DNA from: Rhinopithecus roxellana
Taxonomy: Eukaryota > Chordata > Mammalia > Primates > Cercopithecidae
Length of the DNA: 64,000 bases
Assembly: GCF_007565055.1 (NCBI RefSeq)
Contig: NC_044568.1
Location: 40,389,156-40,453,155 of the forward strand
Direction: 5' to 3'
Part shown: positions 10,954 to 21,735 of the stretch, one piece after another
Layout: each line of letters begins with the position of its first letter
How positions within the stretch are numbered: position 1 is the stretch's first letter
Notes under the pieces: generated by a model
Databases searched by the model: none
What the model saw: only the letters and a program-made list of their open reading frames with translations
Told to the model about the DNA's origin: nothing
Translations under genes and position numbers: made by a program

Positions 10954-11244
10954 AAGTAAAGTTTTTTCTTCTCATCAAGAAGAACTACTGAGTCTTTGGG
11001 GTAAAACAATGAAGGCCTTCTCAACCAAGTGGAAATGTTTCATCTCTTAGAGCCTCCAAACCAGAAGGCACCAATGTCTACAGGAACCTGACTCACAAAG
11101 TGTCATTTATTCCTCACCTATTGTGGTTAGGAAGTGAAAGAGTATAGATATCTCAGCAGGACAGCCAATCTAACAAGAATAAAATTTGCAGTTAAATAAT
11201 CCTGTGGCTACAAATCAAGAACATCATATCTGTGGGAGAGATTA
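10954..11244. other. Anonymous sequence
   Basis: Nothing recognised. Confidence 0.5.
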
Positions 11245-11412
11245 GTAATTCACATCTTTAGAATGCATCAAAATCACCCAAAAAGCTTGTTAAAATACAC
11301 ATTTCTAACTCAGGTCTGGGATAGTCCTTGAGATTTTGCATTTTTAACAAACTCCCAAGTGATGTTGATGCTTCAGGTCCTCAGACCACACTGTGTTTAG
11401 CACTGGGCCAGA
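11245..11412 (-). mobile_element. MER5A-like hAT-Charlie MITE
   Basis: GAATGCATCAAAATCACCCA, AAGCTTGTTAAAATACACAT, GAGATTTTGCATTTTTAACA, AACTCCCAAGTGATGTTGAT and CCTCAGACCACAC follow MER5A end to end, in the opposite sense to the copy at 1800. The 8-bp host duplication is not resolvable. Confidence 0.8.
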
Positions 11413-11779
11413 TCATCTTCATCACTGAAATAAATCTCTGATGAGAAACTAAGTTTTAGTTAGAGAAACTGTTGACTGAAGAATGATGACGTTCATGAAT
11501 TTGGAAAGCAGAGCTTCATTTCTCATAAAGTTTTGCAGCCTGCAGGGTGGCCGTTCCAACAGGTTGGGGAGTGTAGCCTCCGGACAGAAGCTGAAAACAG
11601 ACACTTTTAGGGTAGGAAGAATAAGATAGGAATATATGCTGAACAAGGTGGCCAAATATACATATCTAACAAGCTATATGAGGAGCATGAATACTTATGA
11701 AAGGAGAAACACGTACACGCACAGTTGAGCTTCATGCCTCTCCCTGGGACCCATGTTCAATGAATGGCCATGTTAGTAT

Positions 11780-12175
11780 AATCCAAGGGTGGAGTTTTCA
11801 GCCCTCTCATGTCAAAAGGTGAAGCAGAGGACACCAAAACTCTCAATATGCATCCTTTGCAGACTGGCAAGAACCACTCATTGTCTTATCAGGAAGAAAA
11901 GCTGGTCGGTGGTTATGCCGAAGTCACAAAAGGGAAGGGCAGCAATCAGGCAGTTGGTTGAAATCAGCAGTGGAGTGCTTTGAAAGGGCTGGTTTCTGTT
12001 TAGGCTTTAAGAAGAAAGCCTATTGGTGGTGTAATGAGAGAGGGTACAACCAGGCGAGTCTGATCTCTCACCCCATTATGGCTGAGAACTCAGCTTCCAA
12101 GGTTTTTCTCAGAGTCCCCTTGGTCAGGAGACAATCCATTCAGTCAGTTGCAGAGGGGGGCATTTAGAATTGTAT
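11780..12175 (+). mobile_element. Possible ERV-derived remnant, unassigned
   Basis: CTCACCCCATTATGGCTGAG, AACTCAGCTTCCAAGGTTTT, GAGTCCCCTTGGTCAGGAG and ATCCATTCAGTCAGTTGCAG read like the 3' internal portion of a retrovirus-like repeat I have seen at high copy but cannot name. Two overlapping short frames (64 and 69 codons) have no recognisable domain. Confidence 0.4.
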
Positions 12176-14199
12176 TTCTCAAAAGAAACTAAGAAGGTTA
12201 TCTAACTAATTAACAGTAAGAGCTACAAGGTGATCATTGAAGTCTTCACTCTACATCACTGGTACCCACAATGGGAATTTCAAAGATCAGTTAAGTTGCA
12301 AAGTTAAATGAGAATGATCTAGACTTGCCTCCACATTTTGAGATAGACAGATAGATGATAGATGGATAATAGATTGTATAGCTTGAGATACAATATGATA
12401 CAATCTCAGAATAAGCATGCCTTTTAAATTGAGCAAAATTTGTTTTGAGAAAAACTCACTGCCTCGCTCTTACCAAAAAAAAAGGAAAGTCTCCAATAGG
12501 ATTCAGTATTCTATGAAGCCACATGTTGTTATTCCTCTCTGAAATACTTTTCCAGTGCCATATAGATCCAGCTCTATATGGACCCTTCATCTGAGTTGCA
12601 TATTGAGTGTTTAATTTCCTTACCAAAGCAAAAGTTTGGTTTATTACTTGATTAATTTAACCTCATTCTTCTTTGTCTCTAGAACAAGTCTAAATGTCTC
12701 AGCTGACAAATACCACTTTAGAAACATCCTGATTCTGATAAATGGTTTCCTTAAATGCCTTTTAAGTATTAATAGCATAGATGCTTGTTTGATTCCAAAC
12801 TTCTGCTCCTCTGAGAGCCCTGAGGGTAGGAACCAGAATCCGGGAGGGTAGCAGAACCCTCAGGCAGAGATAGAGATCGGTATGCAGAACCTGTATTCAT
12901 GACTTCTTAAAAGTCACTTTTCCTTTTTTTTTTTTTTTTTTTTCTGTTTTTCCATTTTCAGGTTCCCAAAGAGAGCTCAATTATTCAGTGTTACAAAATG
13001 ATCACTGATTATCTTGAAAATCCAGGCAAGAAAAAAAAACAGTAATGATACTGACCACCCAGTTGCTTAAATAGCTTTTTATTAAGAGATATAATTGCTT
13101 TTTACACCTTATTAAATAACATGAAGAGCAGGAAAGAAACAGTATTATTGGTGATTTTTAATCAGGTTTCCATAAGCTTCAGTCATGAAGTAATTATTCA
13201 AACAAATGAAGGAAGACAGCACAATCCATAACTGCACATAAATATCTATTAAAGAAATAATATCTCATTTTAAGATAAAGTACATAAGTGGTATAAATTC
13301 AAGTACAGCATTTTTCCTTATGTACTTTACCATTTCATCAAAAACAAATTACAATTAATTATATTTAATGATTATGCTATGTACAAAATAATGTATCATT
13401 ATATTTCTAATATCTTTATCCTATAATAGATTATTATTGTGATTAGCAGCATTAACTAAAACAATAGCTCATCTCATGAAGCACCTTTTCTATGCAGTGT
13501 TTTGCAGCATTACTGAAGTTTATTCACATCACTTTAGAGTTACTCTTGATTTCTTGCTGAAGTTGAAACCAAGAGAGCTTAGCTTGAAGACCTAAGTGTC
13601 AATTTCTACTAATTAGTAGAAATAATTGGAAATCTCATTAATCAATTAACTGGGAATCCACTGCATATTTGCCTGACTCCAAAACCCATGCTTTTGGCTT
13701 GTCCCACATGTCCACCACTTACAGGATTCAAGGATAACATGCTGAATATAGTGAAGAGGTGTTTCTCTGTATGTACTAGCCCAAGATGGCATTTGCTGAT
13801 AGAACAGCTTTGCATTCTATGTTCTTTACCCTCAGTTTTCTGTTTTCTCTTTTATCCATCAATCCTTGGTGGCTGAGGCCTGATGTAATGTATCTGGCTG
13901 ACCAGTGTTTCTACTTCCATGTCCTAATTGCTGTTTCTCTAACTTTACCAGCAGAGAAAAGTTGAGTTTTTGCTTTGGCTGAGATAATCTCTTGCTTCCT
14001 TAACACTCCACCAAGATAAATTTTGTCCACAATGGCTATACGGCTAAACTAGTTATCCCAGGAGAGGGAAGAGGATGAATAGAGAAATTCAGTAAAATCC
14101 ACCCTATGGAAACATCTTTCTTAACAGTTCCTAATGTTAGTCTCTATTGCTTTACCTGTTTTCTTTCACAGGAAAATTTTCAGTCTTTCATTAATACAG
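12176..14199. other. Anonymous AT-rich sequence
   Basis: About 2 kb. Contains a short GATA-type run (12343-12375), a T20 run (12927-12946) and a probable MIR scrap (minus) at 13640-13705 (TTGCCTGACTCCAAAACCCA). No exon or family otherwise. Confidence 0.5.
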
Positions 14200-14425
14200 A
14201 TCACTGGTATAGTGGAAAGAAGACTGCTTCTGGAGTCAAACAGACCTGGGTTATAATGCTGGCTCTACATTTTAACAGTTGTTTCTGCACCATTTACTTC
14301 TCTGAAACTCAAATTTCACATTTGTAAACTGCTACAAAGGGATGTTTTGAGGATTTAAGGGGCAATTACATGTAAAAACATGGTCCATCAAAGATGCTCA
14401 AATAATATTGGTTCACTTCCCCTCT
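14200..14425 (+). mobile_element. MIR SINE
   Basis: GGTATAGTGGAAAGAAGACT, GGAGTCAAACAGACCTGGGT, TCTGAAACTCAAATTTCACA and GAGGATTTAAGGGGCAATTA are colinear with MIR from its 5' head to its 3' end. Confidence 0.88.
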
Positions 14426-15577
14426 CCCTCTTCTGTGGATGTAATTTTTTTTAAAAAGGCACATGCTTAACAGCAACGATATCTCCAAGTGTGGTAGGAG
14501 AGCGAGCCCTGGAAGCAAATCAGTATAAAAATGATGACAAATAAGCCAGCAGCTCATCTGCCCCTGATTTTTTTCCTTTATTCAAAAAATATTTATTGGT
14601 TATCTATTTTGCTCCAAGCACAAAAGATGACAATAATCCAGACATTTAAAGAGCCACGAAAAGAGAGTTCCAGAAGGTGGGAGCAGTAGGCGCAAAAGCC
14701 CAGAGACAGAAATATCTCATTAATTCAAGGATCAAGAAAGAGATGAACACAGTTGCAATGTGATGGATCTAGGGAGTGGCATGAGATGGCACTGAAATTA
14801 GGTAAAACCTAGACTATGAGAAGTGTAATGCAGTCCCTTCTCCTGGCCCCCTACTGGCCCCCTACCCACAGAACAAATCATTTCCTTAAATTCACATGGC
14901 TTTGTTTTTGTTTTTGTTTTCACAATTTCATTATATAAATCTTGCTTAACTTGTTGTTGTAGAAGATCCTGTCCCTGTCGGCTGAGTGGTACGGTGGTCT
15001 TCTTTCCCCCTATTGTTGCTACAGAGATTGTAACTTAAGTAAATATCATAAATAAAAAGCATGACCAAAGCATTTTAGGTTTTTCAGATTATTCAATCCT
15101 GCATAACTTAACATAACAGTTTAAAGCATAGCTTCTAAAGTAGAAGTAGCCAAGTTTAGTTCCTCAACTAAGGCATGTGCTGGCTTTACAACACAAAAAT
15201 AAAAAAAAAAAATTAAAAAAAGCCAAGTTCCTTCACTTCTCTAATCCTAGCTCTTCTTGTGTACATAGAAAGTTAGCTCTAAGAATGAAATGCTGCACTA
15301 GTGTACTTCTCACAGTACTTGATGCACAAGAGTCTAATGCAAGATAGTTATTGATATTATTGTTATCATTTTTCTTTTCAAAATAAACACCTCACTTGCC
15401 TATTGCTTTCAAAACCAGAAGAGATAGAAATAGTATTTATTTTTAAGATAAGTTTGTAATGGCCAACATGTTTACCTGTGGCTTCTGCCAATTAACTAAA
15501 ATTGTGAGTTAAATTTAAGCAGTAATGAGTTTCTCTTTTGTCAGAAAATCTCACCTTAAGGTAACAAGCATGGTTCT
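14426..15577. other. Mostly anonymous; L2-like stretch
   Basis: 14575-14815 (TTATTCAAAAAATATTTATT, then AGAGTTCCAGAAGGTGGGAG) has the flavour of an L2 3' region. The rest is not assignable. A-rich run at 15196-15222. Confidence 0.45.
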
Positions 15578-15593
15578 AAAAAGTTGTGTGGTT

Positions 15594-15886
15594 GGCCAGG
15601 CGCGGTGGCTCACGCCTGTAGTCCCAGCACTTTGGGAGGCCAAGGCGGGTGGATCACGAGGTCAGGAGATCGAGACCAACCTGGCTAACACAGTGAAACC
15701 CCCGCCTCTACTAAAAATACAAAAAATTAGCCGGGCGTGGTGGCGGGCACCTGTAGTCCCAGCTACTCGGGAGGTTGAGGCAGGAGAATGGCGTGAACCC
15801 GGGAGGCGGAGCTTGCAGTGAGTGGAGATCGCACCACTGAACTCCAGCTTGGGCGACAGAGCAAGACTCTGTCTCAAAAACAAAGC
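15594..15886 (+). mobile_element. AluY SINE with target-site duplication
   Basis: Full-length: GGCCAGGCGCGGTGGCTCAC to GGGCGACAGAGCAAGACTCT. The GCGTGAACCCGGGAGGCGGA / GCTTGCAGTGAG wording is AluY. Direct repeats flank it: AAAAAGTTGTGTGGTT at 15578-15593 and AAAAAGTTGTGCAGTT at 15888-15903 (two differences). The tail is short and variegated. Confidence 0.96.
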
Positions 15887-15944
15887 AAAAAAGTTGTGCA
15901 GTTATGTTTCAGCAGCACAAACTCAGGCTGGAACAGCTCTCATG

Positions 15945-16275
15945 CGTTAATTCATTTACGCATTCATTAAGCATGTGTATTATGTGCTAAAACCTGTATT
16001 AGGTACTGAGTATAATATGGAGAGGGATAAAATACTAACAGCTGAGCAGGTTTAAGAGCTAGTAAATAAACACTTCCATTAAGTTAAGTACGATAAAAAC
16101 AAGCACAGAATGCCAAGAGAAGCATCTCAGAAGTGCGGATGGAGGTCATAATGCTGTACGACACACTGGGCCTTGTGAAAGCTTCCTGGAGGAAGTCACA
16201 CAGGGACCAAATTGAAAGAGCAATTAAAAATATGTCAGATAATAAAAGGAGAAAGTGTATTTTAGGTAGATCTGG
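15945..16275. mobile_element. L2-like LINE fragment
   Basis: CATTCATTAAGCATGTGTAT, TGTGCTAAAACCTGTATTAG and GAAAGCTTCCTGGAGGAAGT resemble L2 3' wording, very diverged. Orientation and limits are uncertain. Confidence 0.5.
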
Positions 16276-16607
16276 CTAGAGACCTAGTTTGTGGATGAGC
16301 TGTAATCCAAGAAGCATTGTGTCATGGGGGGTTGTATTCAGAAGGCTAGTCCTGAGTGTAGGACTCAGAGGGGGCATGGGAGGAGCAGGTTTACAACTAA
16401 GAGATCAGAAATCCCATGGAGGCATGGTCTTCCGCACTCAAAATAGGGTCCAGATACTGGAGAGTTTCATGTACTGCCCATGTGAAGACCAAGCAATCAG
16501 AAAACTCATGAAGAATCCAGCAATGGGCGATCATCCTAGCTCCTACGTGTTTAATCTTTCCTTTTTCATTTTGGAGGTTCCTGAATTTAAAGGCTGTCTC
16601 TTTTCTA

Positions 16608-16649
16608 TTAGGTTGGTTAAAAACCACGACGACTTTTGCACCAATGTAA
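16608..16649 (+). mobile_element. Internally deleted MADE1-like mariner MITE
   Basis: TTAGGTTGGT is the start of MADE1/Hsmar1 termini. It is followed directly by AAAAACC and GACTTTTGCACCAA, which match the far half of the 80-bp palindromic MITE. About half of the element, the left arm and loop, is missing. Only 42 bp are available, so chance resemblance is not excluded. Confidence 0.5.
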
Positions 16650-17575
16650 AATTTAGTCCAAGTATGAAGCAGAACTGAAATACTGGGAAGCCAATTCTCT
16701 GTTCTTATTTCTTTGTTTCTTGCTAAGTTTCCAGTGAGTTTAATGTTTAAGGGACACTCTGAAGGCTCAGTGTGGATGACTCATCCTCTCTTCTCAGGCA
16801 TAACCCACAACACTGTCCCTCCTGATAGTCTCAAGGGGAGTAACAATATAAGCCAAGATGTCTATGCCCTCACCGCATATAGACTCAGTGTACTTACACC
16901 TCCACACCAAAGAGGCGACTGCTATTCTATTATTTTGGAGTCTCCGTTCTCACTGGAAGAGATCCTGCAATACTCCTGCTGCTCGATTTTCAGGAAAAAA
17001 AAAATGTGTATCTGTCACCTGTCTTGTCACTTGGCAAATCTGAAAGACAATACCAGAAGCACCTCAAATTGCATAGTTGTCCTCTATAGCTTTAAAATTA
17101 AAGGAGTCAAGACGAGCCCAAATTTCTCTTTTCCCTGCCAAAAAGTCTCCCACAGAGACTTTATATAAGGACTTGTAGAAGGCTGGTCTCTTAGCCATAG
17201 ATCTGAGCATATGGCTTAATAATATTAAAGAGAAAATTGAAACTAGTATTGAAAAGATAATTAGCTTTATTTTTTAATTTATACCGCCATCCAGTTAGTA
17301 AACATAATGTGCCCTAGCCTATAGAACATACACACAATAGTTAATATTCAGGCAGTATTTTTAGGAAACTCTTCAAACGTAAGAACAAGCTAATATGTTT
17401 CTAATGACAATAAAAAGAAGCCCTAAACTATATCCTTACTTAATTCATACAACTGCCACCCATTAATGTATCTAATTCCATTTTCCCAGCAAACAGGTTC
17501 ATTTTAGAAGAGAAAATATGTTTATGCAAAATAAGTTGATGTTTCATTCTCCCGGACAATTTTTTGGGGTTGTCT
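16650..17575. other. Anonymous; long uninterpreted open frame
   Basis: No repeat family recognised. A 151-codon plus-strand open stretch (16713-17168) begins at TTG rather than ATG and has no recognisable domain. I do not call it a gene. Confidence 0.45.
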
Positions 17576-17880
17576 TTTGTTTTTTGAGACAGGGTCTCAC
17601 TCTATCACCCAGGTTGGAGTACACTGGCTCCATCATAGCTCACTATGGCCTCAAATTCCTGGGCTCAGGTGAGACTCCTGCCTTAGCTTCCCAAGTATCT
17701 GAGACTATAGGCCTGAGCCACTATGCCTGGCTAATATTTTTTTTTTTTTCGTTTTCTTTTTAGTAAAGACAGGGTCTTATTATGTTGCCCAGACTGATGT
17801 TGAACTCCTGGCCTCAAGCAATCCTCCCACCTTGGCCTCCCAGAGTGCTGTGATTATAGGCATGAACCACTATGCCTGGC
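17576..17880 (-). mobile_element. AluJ-like SINE with internal T-run
   Basis: GAGACAGGGTCTCACTCTAT, ATGGCCTCAAATTCCTGGGC, ending CACTATGCCTGGC. The middle A-rich linker has expanded to T12 plus CGTTTTCTTTTT (17738-17761), separating the two monomers. Confidence 0.94.
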
Positions 17881-17944
17881 ATCTCCTAGACATTTCTGAT
17901 TATTTCTGATTTTCTTCGTTGCTTATATTAACCATCCAAACTAC

Positions 17945-18417
17945 CTCATGGGATAATGAGGTAGTCAGTTAATGATCCCCTCAAAGATGTCTATATCCTC
18001 ATCTCTGGTACCTGTGAATATAAGAAGACTTTGTAGATGTGATTAAGTTATGAACCTTGAGGTGAGAGGATTAGCCTGGATTATCTAGTGGGATCCATAT
18101 AATCACAGGGTCCTTATAAAACGGAAACGAGAGTGTCAGAGTCCTAGAAGGTAATGTTACAAAGAAAGCAGAAGTTGGAGTGATTTGGGGCCATGAGCCA
18201 AGGAATAGGGGCAGCCTCTAGAAGCTGGGAGAGGCAAGGAATAGATTCTCCCCTAGGGCCTCCAGATGGAGCATGGCCCTGCCAACACCTTAATTTTAGT
18301 CCCATTACACTCATTTTGGACTTCTAACCTCAAGATCTGCAAGATAATAAATTTGCATTGTTTTGAGCTAACGAGTTCATAGTAATTTGTTACAGCAGCA
18401 ATGGAGAACTAATAAAG
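17945..18417 (+). mobile_element. MLT1-class LTR (ERVL-MaLR)
   Basis: CTCAAAGATGTCTATATCCT, GTAGATGTGATTAAGTTATG, AATCACAGGGTCCTTATAAA, GGGGCCATGAGCCAAGGAAT, GACTTCTAACCTCAAGATCT, and AATTTGTTACAGCAGCAATG near the 3' end. Complete from near the 5' end to the 3' end, with no internal ERV sequence. It is the same LTR class as the one at 6876-7882, in opposite orientation. Confidence 0.82.
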
Positions 18418-18419
18418 AC

Positions 18420-18600
18420 AGTAATAATTCCTTCCATTTGCCTATCATTTGGTACCACTTTCACAGACACTATGCAATTTGGTTCTTGTAATCTTCCTCT
18501 GAGTTGGGCAAAAGTTTTATGATTCCCAATTTTCAGATTAAAAAACTGAGCTTTGTAGAGTTGAATAGATGTGTTTAAAGGCAAACAACGAGGTAAGACT
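18420..18600 (-). mobile_element. MIR SINE
   Basis: Complement of MIR: ACTTTCACAGACACTATGCA, CCAATTTTCAGATTAAAAAA and CTGAGCTTTGTAGAGTTGAA. Abuts the MLT1 LTR on its left. Confidence 0.65.
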
Positions 18601-18835
18601 GTAAAGCAAATTTGATTTCTTGTTCAACCATCACTACAGCACACAGTCTGTGATTACAGGTTCTATCTTCATCATTTCTTGTACCAATACTCCCTTTTAT
18701 TGCCTTATAACTCTCTCAAGCTATGAAATGGTGGTAGAAAGAGCCATCTTGGTCCTGCTCTTCTGGAAATTCTCTTCTGTATACCCACCATATGATTCAT
18801 CGGCTTTAAGGATATGCCTTCATAACCCTTATAAA

Positions 18836-19193
18836 CGAAATGTTTGTGTCCCACCAAAATTTACATGTTGGTGCTCTTATCCCCAATGTGATGTTATTAG
18901 TGGCTTTTAGGAGGTGATTAGGTTTAGATGGGGTCACAAGGGTGGAGCCCCCATCATGGGATTAGTGCCCTCATAAAAAGAGGAGACACCAGAGCCTCCT
19001 CTCTCCACCATGTGAGGATACAGCAAGAGAAAAGCCATGAAACCAGGAAGGGAGCCCTCAGTAGAACCTGAGCATGCTGGCACCCTGATCTCAGACTTCC
19101 TAGCCTCCAGAACTCTGAGAAATAAATGTCTGTTTTTCTTAAAGCCACCCAGTCTGTGGTATTTTATTATGGCAGCCCAAGCTCACTAAGATA
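18836..19193 (+). mobile_element. MaLR LTR (MST/MLT1-like)
   Basis: GAAATGTTTGTGTCCCACCA, TAGGAGGTGATTAGGTTTAG, GGTGGAGCCCCCATCATGGG, CTCTCCACCATGTGAGGATA, TCCTAGCCTCCAGAACTCTG and AGCCACCCAGTCTGTGGTAT are in LTR order. About 360 bp, solo. It is followed by a TTATGGCAGCCCAAGCTCAC end. Confidence 0.82.
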
Positions 19194-21415
19194 ACTCTTA
19201 TTCCCCTAGAATAAAATTCTAATTTTTACAGTATGTACCTAATAATGCATCATTCCATTGATTATTTTAGCTGCCTGTTTTAGGACGTCCTTGATTCTAC
19301 TGATTATATCTTGCAGTTAACAAAGCAGAATTATATTCAAGTTACAGAAGAACTGAGGTTAAGTGTCACTTTCCTACATCCTATGGATTATTTTATCCAA
19401 TCCCATAATGCTTTCAGGGCTTACACACAGTTTTCAAAATATAAACCCCAGGCACGATTTATTTTGTACACTGCTGGTAATAATACTAGGCAAAAATATT
19501 ATGTCTTGAGATTTTCTTAAGTACGTCCTCACATATTACCTCTCCAACTTGAATCAGATATTTGATTTTCATTCACAACCATCACCATATGCCCCCAATA
19601 CTGTATTTCTGATGGGTTCCCATGGTACAGCCTCATGCTTGCTCAGAAGAAATCCTTCAAGGCTCTTCTCATTAGTCCATGCTTTGCTTTTCTGTAGTCA
19701 ATAATCCTTTTGCAATTTCAGCCTTCTTTTGGTTGGAGACAATATTCCCAAGAGATATAAGCGTGGAGGGACCCTGCTCTTCACTGTATCACTTCATCTT
19801 AAGTGGACAAACGCCAATTGATTGACCACCACACAACTAACTCTAGAGCATCACTTTAAATGCCAGTTTCCAGATAGAACAAACACAAGACTGGGTGTTT
19901 TATGTACTTCATTTCCTCTAATCTGCACAACCACCTGGTGAGGCAGCTGTTTCAGGAGTCCTGGATTGATTGATCAAGCAATCGATTGATTTTACTATTT
20001 TCACTATTTTAAGACAAACTGCTTTTTCAGAACATCAGATTCTTGGCTGCCTTCATATATCCATGGCTTACCCCCCAGCATGAGCCACTTTTGCAAGCTT
20101 TAAGTCTTACCTGCTTCAATCTTCATAGGTAAGAATTGGAGGAATGGCAGCTTGGCCCGGCGATTAGATCTTTACATCAGAATGGATTTGATTTTTGACA
20201 TCAGTGAACAAACCCATTTATCTGACCCTTTATTTCAGTACTAGAAATCCATCATAGTTTATCTGCCAGCTGTTGGTTCACCCCAGTCATGGTTTCTTAC
20301 TGAAAAATGCTTTCTAACCTCCACCAAAGTCCTCATTATATTTGTAGTTTTCAGGTATCTGAAGAGCTTGCATTTTTAATGAATTCCTAATGTACTCACT
20401 CAAGCAAACAAGGAAATTATAACCATGGAACATTACATTTCAGACATTAATCATAATTAATAATATCAAACAGGGAGACTTTATTATAAACTTAGACTTC
20501 CTATTTAACTTTAGAATCAGAATAATTGTCACATTTGCACATGTTCTAAATGATACCACATATTTCCAAATGCCTACGTTAAACAGTTTAGTCATAAAGA
20601 AATATTTTGTCAGCTAGTTTAATTTAATTGCATGGCATAATCATTTCACCTATTTCTCTAAAAACAGATTTTAATACGAGAACTGCAAGAAGGTTATAAA
20701 ATCTCACTTTATTTCTCGATTACTAGGAAAGGTCTCTGCTGAAAGTTACCAGACAATTACAGATTCGGTGGGTTTTCAAAGTTCTTCAATGTATTTGTTA
20801 TATACCATTAGTCACCAGGTAAAGCCCTTCACTAATAGCAATACCCTTCAACAATAGCCCCAGAGAATTTAACACTGATTGATGGCAGGTCACCTGGAAT
20901 TGGTTGGCAGAATTTCCAATTTTCTGTTGGGAAATTGCTTATTTCTCCAAGTCTATTCCCATTTTTACAAGTGGACAGAAAGCTGAGATTATACATTATT
21001 ATGTGTCTAAATATAAAATTGTGATGGATGGTGTCACACATTTAAAGAGAGTTAAGCATTTAATTTAAGATTTAAAAAGTTTCAAGAAGTTTAAAATGTA
21101 CTTTTGGTCTTTCTTGGGAATTCACAAACTGATCCATATTGGGAGAAATACTGAAAGACTGCCTAAGGAGTATCATTTAGATGGGGTATTATATTCATAA
21201 ACATTATCCTTCTAGATTTTCAAAGCAGCAGGACCAGAATTTTCTTGTAAATATATTTGAAGAGTTCAGACTTATCCGGGAACTGAGGAGATAAATGGAT
21301 TATTTTTCATAAGAGATTAATGCCAAATTTGGTAGAGAGAAGACAAAAGTAAGCAATCAAAACTCAAAAGCCACATTGAAATCAAAAGACAAAGTTTGCT
21401 ACTTATATTAAATTT
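19194..21415. other. Anonymous; MIR scrap and weak exon-like frame
   Basis: 19890-19960 (TTTCCTCTAATCTGCACAAC, GGTGAGGCAGCTG) may be MIR (minus). 20832-21041 holds a 69-codon minus-strand frame with ordinary protein-like composition but weak splice context. Nothing else recognised. Confidence 0.4.
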
Positions 21416-21427
21416 TTATTTATTTGA

Positions 21428-21723
21428 GGCCATGCGCAGTGGCTCACACCTGTAATCCCAGCACTTTGGGAGGCACTAGGCAGGCGGATCACCTGAGGTT
21501 AGGAGTTTGAGACCAGGCTAGCCAATATGGCGAAACCCCGTCTCTACTAAAAATACAAAAAAATTAGCCAGGCATGGTGGTGTGCTTGTAATCCCAGATA
21601 CTTGGAGGCTGAGGCAAAAGAGTAACTTGAACCTGGGAGGCAGAGGTTGCAATGAGCCAAGATCATGCCACTGCACTCCAGCCTGGGTAACAGAGTGGGA
21701 CTCTGTCTCAAAAAATATATATA
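21428..21723 (+). mobile_element. AluS SINE with target-site duplication
   Basis: GGCCATGCGCAGTGGCTCAC to GTAACAGAGTGGGACTCTGT, tail AAAAAATATATATA. Direct repeats TTATTTATTTGA (21416-21427) and TTATGTATTTGA (21724-21735) flank it. Confidence 0.96.
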
Positions 21724-21735
21724 TTATGTATTTGA

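Noticed and set aside
14958..15010. Short structured-looking stretch considered as a tRNA or small RNA
   Set aside because: No A-box/B-box pair, cloverleaf or terminator could be found.
16713..17168. 151-codon plus-strand frame
   Set aside because: Starts at TTG, mixed composition with no domain, and no splice context. Conservation would be needed to reconsider it.
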